This document shows, piece after piece, positions 55,185 to 64,000 of a stretch of DNA of 64,000 bases. The stretch lies in the NCBI GenBank assembly GCA_001986395.2, contig MQVO02000012.1, forward strand, positions 558,001-622,000, given 5' to 3'. The DNA is from Irpex lacteus (Eukaryota; Basidiomycota; Agaricomycetes; Polyporales; Irpicaceae). The position numbers and the translations under genes are program-made. Position 1 is the stretch's first letter; every line of letters begins with the position of its first letter. The notes under the pieces are model-generated. The model saw only the letters and a list, made by a program, of their open reading frames with translations. It ran no database searches and was not told where the DNA came from.

Positions 55185-56505
55185 GGATGACTACGAGTCG
55201 ACAATCGGTGAATAGGAGCTCTGAGTTATAACTGGTGTGTTTAAGTATGTATAATTATAACGAATGAATGCAAGAGTATACAGTGATGTCAACACATCAC
55301 CTCAATTCGAAACGACGTTGATATAAGGAGCTCGAGGATACGGCTTATGGATGTGGACGGACGCTGCCAGTATGTGCTCACATCATGTTAGAGCTATACT
55401 GTACGTCATACCAGGTCTACTACTTAGGGTGTGCGCTGTGCGCTTGCAACGACTCGCTGCTACTACACCGCCGCATAGAGACATAAGTACATAGTCTAAA
55501 TGTCATTCGGACGCTGGCTCTAGGGCACTGAGTCCAAGCTCAGTCTACTTTTAGCAGTATTGATCCTTGTGGCGTTTAGCGCGTGAGGCCGTCGACCGGC
55601 GCCAGCTACCGTGACCGTTACTTACAACTTGGCATCCATGACCGTCCCGTCAAAAACTGATGCTCTACAGATGTAGCAATGCATCGCGTTTCATCACCGC
55701 GTGGTATGAGCCCGCGTATGTCTTCACGGCCTGTATCGTCGAGCAGAAGGTTGTCGAGGTCACTCGGGCCATAGTGCAACGACTGGTCGACAGTGGCCAT
55801 CAGATTGGGACCTTCCGCCCGACAGGTGGAAGTGAGATGAGGCAGAGACATATTCTCTCTATCCTCTTCTGGCATTATTTTGAAAGGTTAGTCCCTCGAG
55901 ACGCTCCCGAGAGCTTCTTCTGACGCTTTCTTTGCTAGGTGGCTGTAATGCCTGCCTGTAGTACAGCCGGCATGCTGGCGGCGACCAGCTTTTCGTCGTC
56001 CACCATGACCTCGCTCTTATATTCGTCTCCCTGGGGCTCGTCACTCTCCGTCGCCCTCACGCATCTATTTCTCTGGCTTGGTGCTGCTTGTTTTGGTAGC
56101 ATCATTTTATCTGTATCGCGCTGTCAGCGGTTGTTCTCCCGCTTTATGGTTTATGTCCCGCCAGGAACCCGGCGAGCACACCCTGGGCGGTGTCGGTGCA
56201 TGCTCGTAACTCACTCCTCGCACGCAATATCTATATGAGGCGCTCTATCATCGTGTGTACGCATGTGTTCGCGCCGGTTAACTCCTGTTGACTCAGGAAT
56301 CGGGCTTAGTACTGAGCACGTCGGGCTTACTACTAAACATGATCTATCTTTGCAAGTAGCCGACGCTAATACTACCCATCGAGCAGAACCCGATATACGG
56401 AGATTGTTAGTCATCGTTATGGATAGGATATAAGATCTCCTGCTGGTAAGTCTGCTATTCACCAACAGCCCTATTCACTTTCTCTCGCAGCGAACATTCG
56501 ACAAT
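55185..56505. other. Long intergenic before MDR-10, with possible minus-strand ORFs
   Basis: The right end is the MDR-10 promoter: TGACTCA at 56289-56295, the block AGAACCCGATATACGGAGAT (56385-56408) and GATATAAG at about 56427-56434. In the middle, two minus-strand frames look protein-like. One runs from an ATG near 56106 (MMLPKQAAPSQRNRCVRATE, then VMVDDEKLVAASMPAVLQAG); the other runs 55875-55618 (starting MPEEDRENMSLPHL). No splice joins them convincingly and I recognise no domain. They may be a small hypothetical gene or a remnant. Confidence 0.4.
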
Positions 56506-57806
56506 ATGGCAACCCATAAAGCCCTTCTACTCCTCGAAAAGCATGGAGAGTTTGTCGTTCGAGACGTCGAGACGTACAAACCCGGCCCTGGAGAACTCCT
56601 AATAGAGATCAAGGCCGTCTCTTTGAACCCCCTTGACTGGAAGGTTCACGCTACAGGTGTGTTCGTGAGTAAGTATCCGGCCATATTGGGGTATGATGCA
56701 GCTGGCGTTGTCAAAGAGGTGGGAGAGGGGGTAGAAGGCTTCGCCGTTGGCGATAGAGTGTACGTATACAGAATCCTGACAATGACCTTGATGGCACTGA
56801 TTCTGCGATGATAGACTCTGGGAAGGAACATTGTTTAACTCCTCTCGCGCGAATTTCCAGCAATATAGCCTCGTTCCCGCCGATATCACCGCCAAGGTAC
56901 ACCAACCTCTTCATTGCTCCAGGGAGGCTGTAGCATCGTTCAGGTTACTAATGTCAATACTGTACAGCTCCCACCTAGCATCTCTTTCGAACAAGGCTCG
57001 ACCATTCCGAGTGTTTATATCACTGCCGTATTCAGCTTCTATAGTGGGCTGAGTGGTTCCGAAAGACGTGGTGCTCAACTGACGCCATTCTGGGTGGAAG
57101 GCGGACGTGGGACATATACAGGCCAGCCACTGCTCATTATTGGAGGAGCCTCTAGCGTTGGTCAGGCAGGTGAGTCTGCATTTATCAGTGTAGCGCACGA
57201 CCTACAGAGAGTATATTAATTTTAATACGCTGTCCAGTCATCCAAATTGCCAAACTCTCCGGATTCAGTCCCATCATTGCCACCGCCTCTTGGCGAAACG
57301 TCGACCTTCTCAAGTCCTTGGGAGCAACCCACGTTATTGACCGGAACGCACCCCTGGAAGATGCAGTGAAAGCAGTGACTTCTGAACCAATCACATACAT
57401 TTACGACTCCATCTCTACAAAGGAGACGCAGGTCCCTGCGTACGAGCTTCTCGCACCGGGTGGGACCTTCATCATCGTCTTACCGTTCGCGGTAGACAAG
57501 GATAAGGTGGACGACTCAAAGGTCGTTGTGGCATCTTTCGGTTCCCCTTACGATCCCGACCAGAAGCCGCTCGGTGTTGTGGCTTATAAGCATCTCCCCG
57601 CCTTGCTTGAAAGCGGTGAATTTAAGGTTGGTATTTGAACTTCATCGGGCGATGAGCAAGAATGGCTTAAGAATATTTTGCGATTTGAACAGCCGAATAA
57701 TGTGGAGCTTGTATCCAACGGCCTTGCTGGGATTCCCAAGGCGTTGGAGCGGTTTAAGACGAACTCTGTTAGCGCTGTTAAGCTCGTCGCTTTGCCTTGG
57801 GAATGA
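56506..57806 (+). CDS. Zinc-less MDR reductase, ToxD-like (MDR-10)
   Basis: Last gene of the array. Exons 56506-56759, 56815-56896, 56968-57169, 57238-57626 and 57693-57806 encode 346 aa. It starts MATHKALLLLEKHGEFVVRD and has LWEGTLFNSSRANFQQYS and [20 protein letters not shown]. Within QLTPFWVEGGRGTYTGQP the conserved EEGGRGKY block reads VEGGRGTY. The cofactor turn is [18 protein letters not shown]. It ends VELVSNGLAGIPKALERF and ALPWE. It runs toward BTB-10, which is convergent at about 260 bp. Confidence 0.84.
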
Positions 57807-58062
57807 ACAGGAGAGATACGCAAAGTGAAAAGGACCCTTTCATCATGTCCACGGTATCTATGTATAATCACAATTGATGCAATAAAATACTACAGCGGTT
57901 TTGACATATATCGTACATTCAAATCTACATTGATTTTCGGAGCGCGGAGCTTATGGATGTGAAAGACTTCGTGCATTTGCTTCAAAAACAGATGAACGGT
58001 ACGTATTTTTCGATCCAGATACGATAGCAGAATATGATACATAAATCAAACAACAAGCGATA

Positions 58063-59253
58063 CTATGCGACCTCCATATCCGAACCGTCGCTGTTTCCTC
58101 CACTATCGCTCTTGGCACCACTACCCGAAAAATCACTGTCCTAGACTTACGAGCGTACTCAGCAATGACAATGGACACATGCTTGTTTCTTGGACTCACC
58201 TCTGCTAAATTCCACCCTGACATCACACAGATATCGTACCAAATCCCTTTCTGAAGTTCGGAGAACGCCGTAAATACCCGGGGAGCACAAGCATTGCACA
58301 AATTATCGCGACCTGGGCTGTTTTCATCTCCAGAATGACGCCAAAGCCATTCGTCCATGGGCCTCATTGCCATAAGACTCGTCATGGAACGAGATGAGTG
58401 TGCAGTGGCAGTCAAGTAGGCCAGTGTAGCAAAACATGATTCCTTCTCTACGTCAAATGGCTGGCGACAAGTTCGGGGGCTTTGTTGAATGTCTGAGAAT
58501 ATCTTGAAAAACTTCAATTTCTGTTCCACCAGAAATTCGCGGACTTTGATACACTCTTGCAACTCTGCAAAGGACAGCGTGTGAATTCGATCCATGTTCT
58601 CGTTCGACGCAGCAGCAAAAAGAATGTCGGTGGATGATATGTGGGCGGCGCATTGAAATAACGCTATTGGTGCTAAGTCTTTTAAGCCGAGTTGACGAGC
58701 AAAGTGGAGGATAGCGATACAATCATTGTTATCCCACCAAACTTGACATGATGGGGTTCGTATACTGTTTGTATGATCGTGGTCGGGGTCTTCGTCTCTT
58801 TCAGCCGTATAGCACATGCGTATCCTTCGTATCGCCTCGTCCTTGATCTCTGTAAACCCATATTTATAGCCCAGACGAAGTGCTGAAGCAACAGTCAAAA
58901 ACTGGAGCTTCACGTTGTGACTGTAGAATCTAAATATCGTTGCAATCAGTGTAATACAGGAACGTTTGCTGGATGACGCACCGCTGGCTACCAGATAATT
59001 CGAAAATGATACTGAGCACGGTTGCAACCTCTTCTGCTCCGTCATCCGCTAGATGGACGACCGGACAACCTTCGTGTGTATCTTTAGCATTACCAATCTC
59101 CGGTTGAGGGATCTCGAACATATCGCGGAAGATTTCTGAGTATCTGACGAGCGGCCCTCGATATACGCGAAAACCTGTATTCTCGGCAACGAGAACGACA
59201 TTGCCATCTTCGTACCACAAGGTCGGATGCTTGGTGAATTCCTGAACGGTCAT
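58063..59253 (-). CDS. BTB/POZ domain protein (BTB-10)
   Basis: Minus-strand exons 59253-58982, 58929-58200 and 58140-58063 give 359 aa. It begins MTVQEFTKHPTLWYEDGN and has GPLVRYSEIFRDMFEIPQP, HLADDGAEEVATVL and the exon-1 end SGSQR, which it shares with BTB-6. Exon 2 has FYSHNVKLQF, ALRLGYKYGFTEIKDEAIRR, DCIAILHFARQLGLKDLAP and the Cys pair CNACAPRVFT before LQKGIWYD. The last exon is the longest acidic tail of the family (26 codons, starting DSDFSGSG and ending MEVA). It is supported by the donor GAG|GTGAGT and the acceptor GTCTAG. Unspliced, the frame would run on without homology. Confidence 0.8.
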
Positions 59254-59889
59254 TGCGATAACTTACGCGTTCCCCAGAATCGAGTCAGAGTCCGACTGAC
59301 AGGTAATGGCAGTGTAGTGCACTAATGGTGGTTCGAGGAAGATACTTAAGCGCTTACTGCCCCTGAAAAACATTTGCTTTGAGCTCAGCGTGTTGGGTTT
59401 TATATGTACCATCGCGTTGAGCATGCCTATTTTATGTCTGGTATCAAGTACCAAGGCTAAGGGTTGATTGCGAGCTTAGTTATCCCACAACCAAAATGAC
59501 GCTGTCGTAATGCTCAGGCTGGAGGCCCGACGCATCCGAGTCGAGAGCAAGTACCATACAGCCGACAAGTAGTCTATAGTAGTAGGTATCCAGCGGTCAG
59601 TCTTCTGATACAACGACATAAGTACGAGAGCGGAGATACAAGAGGACATGAATACTTTCATAAAGTTCTGTATGATAAGCAGCGTCACCGTCCGTTACGA
59701 AGGGCGAGTTTCTAGATCATAATAAGGAGCACGATTTGGCCGATACAACTCACATAATAAACGTCAAAGGTGCGGAGAATATATAAATATGGTAGTTAGA
59801 GGAGAGAAAAAGTCTGTGTATCGTCGCGACAGCAAAGTCCTCACCGCTGCCAGTGGCACCAATCACCCGGGCCCCTCCGTCCAGCGCGA
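59254..59889. other. Intergenic between BTB-10 and a C2H2 gene
   Basis: BTB-10 promoter and the 3' UTR of the zinc-finger gene. No further gene was recognised. Confidence 0.4.
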
Positions 59890-60812
59890 CTAATTCACCT
59901 TGTGCACGTCCCTTTTGTGCCTCTTCATGGTATCCTGACGCGAGAATGGCTTGCGGCATAAGTCGCAAGTCCACTTCCGAGGGCCATGCACGGATTCCAT
60001 ATGCCTATGCAGCTCGTGCGGGCGTTTAAAGGGAGTTCTCCCACAGACCCCACAGACGAGCTCCGCCGAGGATGGCTGTGCCGTAGGTGTAGCTTCATTT
60101 GTCCAGTAGTGATTATCGGCGGTCTGTAGGGCGTCGTGGACCGAAAGTGGGAGAATGAACGGGCCTGTACTGGAAATGCCAGGCGCGGTGAGAGAGCGTG
60201 ATGAATTCTTAGTAGAGTGCAAGCCCTCTAAGCCAATTTCCGCGGCAGGAAAGGCTGGAGGCACGACATGAAGCGGCGAGCTCATTCCATGAGCATGTGG
60301 ATAGTAAACCGCCCCTGCAGCGGGAGACTGCACCGCATTGACTTGGGAGAACGTAACGGTCTCTGTGGAAAACGTCTCATCAGCTCATGCAAATTTACTT
60401 GCGAGCATGGGAAAGCCTTACGGGGTCCTCCTGAAGGGGCATAAAAATGTACAATTTCCTCCGCTGGAGTATGGGGAGGGCTAAAAGGGCCGTGATCAAC
60501 GGAGTGGTACGGGTATATTTGGTATGATCTATGATTCATCGATGACGCGCGACCGCCAGTAGAGCTCGCAGGAGGAAGGCGACGGGCTAGGTCTGGATGT
60601 GTCGGTTGAGCGACACTTACGTGCGGCGACATTGCGTGGTGCAAAGATAGCTGTTGAGCAGAATGAACACTGGCAGTCGAGGCTCTTTGTGGACATATTT
60701 CTTGCCGTGGCGAAGGGGAATAATTTTCACGGACGCTGCTAGACCTAGCGTGGAAGGAAGCCGGTGGACCACCGTGAGCGTATTTATCGTGGTCTTTGGT
60801 GTTATGGTTCAT
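59890..60812 (-). CDS. Two-finger C2H2 zinc-finger protein
   Basis: Minus-strand exons 60812-60422 and 60362-59890 encode 287 aa. The ATG at 60812 gives MNHNTKDHDKYAHGG. The first 230 residues are Ser/Pro/His-rich and without known domains. Two C2H2 fingers stand at the very C-terminus (about 233-285): CGVCGRTPFKRPHELHRHME, then CDLCRKPFSRQDTMKRHKRD. The linker SVHGPRKW differs from the usual TGEKP linker. It is probably a DNA-binding transcription factor, with target unknown. The gene 2.5 kb to its right has the same layout and linker, so the two are paralogues. Confidence 0.8.
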
Positions 60813-63366
60813 GTTAATCAACGAGGAAGAGAGTTGTCTGAGGACCCGTTAGTCAACGAGATCGCCTTTTTAAGTAGGACACACTCATCATCTATGCGTA
60901 GCAAATCAAACGATGGGCCCGGGGCTGTTACTCATAGAATACCGGAGGGAGGCTAGAGGCTGGCATTGCACAGGCTCCTGTCATCCAACTCGGTCACTGC
61001 TGGGAGACACACAAAAAAACTTTTAAGCAGTTTGGCCGCAGTACGGATGATCGGCGCCGCGAGTAGGCGCATGGATCCACAAGTACATCCTGAGGCAGCC
61101 CAGGAATGCGGATCAGTGGTGTACTGCGATTCGAGCGTCGAATCAGCGTTCATACGAACGACCGAAGTTGATGGTAGACCCTTACAGAATGTATCGCCAC
61201 AACAGCTGTGGCGGAGTATGATCTTGCTTATCTGTCCGCATTTATCAGAGCGATTTCCAATCAATCTTTAATAGAAGTCTGCTGTTAAACGTAGTACAAG
61301 TACTAGGCGGACACTGAATGCGCATGCCTACCGCACAAGAATCTAGGGTGGATATGTGACAGCGGTGCAAACCTTGAAAAAATCCACTTTTCGTTAAGGA
61401 GGCTACCGTTAGATAGCAAGTAGAGCTAATGGCGGGATCTTCAATACAGCATGGGCCATGTCGCAGATTTCGAAGTACGCAGTGCGCGAAACATAACGAT
61501 CGTCCACCGGTTCGGCTATGCTGAGGTATGACAGAGACGGCCAATATCCCACGCAGGAGGCGGAATTTTACTGCTGAATTTGAGTGAGTGGTAGAAGGCC
61601 ACAGAGACGTATTGACATGGTGATCGCTGATGATGGGGGTCAAACATTCGACAAGTGCAGTGGGTCAGCGAACTTACCTCACAGCGACTGTCATCCCACT
61701 GTGACGGTGCGGCTTTGGGAAAGTAATAGGTGCGAATCATAGAGGGCATGGAATAGTAGCTATTATACTGCCATAACGGGGTATTTATCTAGAACCCTGA
61801 GCAGAGGTTGATCGGCGTTTTGAGAAGACTACAATTTGTATATATAGACGGTCCGGAAGTCGAGCATCACGACTGGTGACTACACGGATTTTGATGAATT
61901 AGAGTATGCTTATGCATCGGAAAGGATGTCTCTTACAGCTGTCCAAACTTTCGTGACTCGCGCGTATCGATCATGGACACTATGGCTTGTACGCCACGTA
62001 AATCGTGAATTGGCCAACACCGAGCTGAAATGAATGCTTCAGATATCTGGCCAGAAAGCAAGATGCGAAGTTCGAGTCGTGTCGATATGCAGTAGTAAGA
62101 ATTGAGATCGCGAGCTGGATAAAAAATAAGTAGTGGCACGAGGCCGAGTCCCGGCCGCCGATGGGCGCCATCAGATTGATGCTGATAAATCAAATTTCTT
62201 GAATAGGCAATGCATCTTAGTGTTGCTCATGGCGCAGCCCAGCTCAGCACGGTTCAGCTTTGATGGCTTTTGATGAGAAGTGATGGACCGAGCCACGCCG
62301 AGCCGCGAAGTTACGGCTCGGTTCAAACGGCTACGGCTCAGCCGATTATGAGCCATCAATACGGGCGCCTCGTCCTCATGTTCTGTGGACCGATACTAAC
62401 CTTGCCTCTCTGGCTACCTACACTTCACAATTCTGCGGAATTAACCTCAAAAATGTGTCTGTGAGTATTTTAGACTCACTTTAATTGCATTCTGAATGAT
62501 TTTATTTAAATATGTAAAGGACCGGTATATTCGTCCATTGCCAGGATGGGTCACCGGCTTGAGCCGTCCCAGCCGGTTTATGAGCCGTGAGCCGTGGCAA
62601 GCTGAACCGGCAAGAGCCGATGACTTATAGCTCGGCTTAGCTCGGCTCCAAAACGGTTCAGCTACACGGCTCGTGGCTAAGGAGCTGAACCGTGAGCAAC
62701 ACTAATGCATCTCTACGATACGCCGCCGCTGAGTTTCTCCAGTGTAACACCAAATGTTGAGCCAACCGGCCTTACGTTCCGCTTCGTTGCCACATGTTAC
62801 CTAGAATTAAGCCACTCTGCAATACAGGATCAGACACTAAAAGCATCCATCAATACGTGCGGCCGCCACCTGCGGCACTACTTATCAAAAAACAAGACAT
62901 CGCACGTACCTGTTGTCGTGCGATACTACGACACAACACTACTACTACTGTAAATATATACATGTACAGCGCATCAATATTGCAGAGCTCTTGCAGATCC
63001 AAATTCAACGTTTGAGCCAACGACGATCTAAGTATATAACGGGTGAGTCCGCATTCTAATGCAGATCTACATACATATGCTACACATTGAGAGACTAAAG
63101 ATATAACAATACACAGAGAGCATAAACCAGCTATGCGATAAAGTTCCACAGAAAACGTCAGCTTGTGGGTGCGAGTAGCACCACACTGGGCCCCATTTTG
63201 TATATCGATCATGACATGTAGTACTGAAGGGGAGATCGGGGATCGTCCATACAATCAAAGGTTAGAGAGAGTGGAACTCGGAGGAGGCCAGGGGATAGGA
63301 GAATTTAAATAAAGAAGAAAAGTGTCTGTTGTTGCTGCTTCGCAGCACTGGCCGGATCAAAGTTTG
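60813..63366. other. Long intergenic between the two C2H2 genes
   Basis: No protein gene was recognised. It holds the promoter of the left zinc-finger gene, a 487-bp MITE (listed separately), and the 3' UTR of the right zinc-finger gene. Small open frames around 60966-61271 and 61245-61643 have no recognisable domain. Confidence 0.5.
62218..62704. mobile_element. hAT-type MITE (487 bp) with 8-bp target-site duplication
   Basis: Terminal inverted repeats are TAGTGTTGCTCA at 62218-62229 and its exact complement at 62693-62704. Similarity extends to about 18 of 21 bases. The flanks carry a perfect 8-bp direct repeat ATGCATCT at 62210-62217 and 62705-62712. An 8-bp duplication and ends that fit the T/C-A-A/G-N-G rule are typical of the hAT superfamily. 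Inside are more than ten copies of GAGCC or its complement GGCTC, concentrated toward both ends, as expected for subterminal transposase-binding repeats. There is no transposase, so the element is non-autonomous. Confidence 0.88.
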
Positions 63367-64000
63367 CTATCCCGACTGCATTCCCACATCGGAGGGATCG
63401 CTCATCGTATCCGAGCCCTCGTGTACAGTCTTGACATGCTTCTTCAGAATATCTTGGCGCGTATACCATTTTTCGCATAACTCGCAGCGCCACTGCCGAG
63501 GTCCATGCACAGATGTTATGTGCCTATTCAACTCGTGCAGACGCTTGAATGGAGTTTTACCACACTCCTCGCAACAGAGAGGATGGGAGGGTCGTTTGCC
63601 GTTTTCAATGCTCTGCGTAGCGACTCCGGGATTCATCTGCATGGGAGTGTGTTGGCTTTGGTGCAATGTGACATCGGGTATGGGAGTAATCGGGATGTGT
63701 GATGTATAGACTCTGCCATCAAGACTCCTTGCACCATCTCTCGAGCTCGGAGGGGCAGGAGTTGTGGAAGCAGTCTGAGACATAAAACGTGTCATAAGGA
63801 TCCCCGGATGATGCGATGTTCCAACGTCAACGGGATAACAAGCCACATTCGTGTTGAATGGGTTAGCTATGTGGTACAAGAAAGAATCTCATCAGCGGTG
63901 ACGATTTATTTGGATGTAGCGCTCGACATACGGGTCACTTGCGTCGTTGAGGAGTAGCCAAAAGTTTGTCCAGGAAGATGGTAGAATGATCCAGAGTCGA
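63367..64000 (-). CDS. Two-finger C2H2 zinc-finger protein, 5' end outside window
   Basis: The last two exons are visible on the minus strand (64000-63932, cut by the window end, and 63866-63367). The donor is GTATGT and the acceptor CACATAG. The visible protein has a Pro/Thr/Ser-rich part (SFYHLPGQTFGYSSTTQ, then TSHIPITPIPDV). It has two C-terminal fingers CEECGKTPFKRLHELNRHIT and CELCEKWYTRQDILKKHVKT joined by SVHGPRQW, and a 20-residue tail ending DVGMQSG. The start codon is not in the window. The order of motifs, the finger spacing and the linker match the gene at 59890-60812, which supports a duplicated pair. Confidence 0.78.

Noticed and set aside
15537..57806. A secondary-metabolite gene cluster around the ToxD-like reductases.
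   Set aside because: No polyketide synthase, peptide synthetase, terpene cyclase, P450 or cluster-type regulator is in the window. The reductases stand among BTB and housekeeping genes.
1..64000. CRISPR arrays, bacterial operons or rRNA genes.
   Set aside because: No regularly spaced repeats or rRNA-like sequence; spliced genes throughout show a fungal nuclear genome.

Overview
The window looks like nuclear DNA of an agaricomycete basidiomycete, probably a wood-decay fungus of the Polyporales or a relative. Nearly every gene is cut by several introns of about 50-65 nt with GT-AG ends. Very small exons are common. The family content is fungal: a CWC2, TMA46, NAT3, DSN1, CRZ1 and cytochrome c set, together with a lineage-specific expansion of BTB/POZ proteins. 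The assignment rests on gene structure and family content, not on a database search.

Layout. 1-1.1 kb: 3' end of an ADP1-like ABCG transporter. 1.3-7.6 kb: BTB-1, a decayed BTB copy, BTB-2, a BTB exon-1 fragment and BTB-3. 7.8-12.1 kb: a housekeeping island with NAT3 (NatB acetyltransferase), TMA46 (DFRP1-type zinc-finger protein) and CWC2 (splicing). 12.3-24.6 kb: BTB-4 and BTB-5, two minus-strand medium-chain reductases (MDR-1, MDR-2), BTB-6, then a recent tandem pair, BTB-7 and BTB-8, followed by degenerate repeats. 26.2-35.4 kb: a second housekeeping island with cytochrome c, a divergent DSN1/Mis13 kinetochore gene, a DHHC palmitoyltransferase and a CRZ1-like C2H2 factor. 35.4-40.2 kb: a gene-poor stretch with only ORF fragments. 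40.2-59.3 kb: BTB-9, a head-to-tail array of eight more reductases (MDR-3 to MDR-10) and BTB-10. 59.9-64 kb: two related two-finger C2H2 genes, the last one cut by the window end, with a 487-bp hAT-type MITE between them.

How the parts fit. Two lineage-expanded families dominate: ten intact and two broken BTB genes, and ten zinc-less MDR reductases. The two families are interleaved. Both MDR blocks are flanked on each side by BTB genes that run on the opposite strand. Duplicated promoters and 3' flanks, a chimeric reductase, a lost C-terminal codon and several BTB relics show that the block has grown by tandem duplication and recombination. The housekeeping islands appear ordinary, with one exception. 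In the DHHC gene the only splicing pattern I found that keeps both the reading frame and the canonical DHHCPW motif needs an exon one nucleotide long at 30610, between a 50-nt and a 61-nt intron.

Gene models below were built by hand from splice signals, reading-frame continuity and paralogue comparison. Exon sums were checked to be multiples of three for the complete models, except BTB-5, whose last exon is undecided. Names such as BTB-1 and MDR-1 are local labels.
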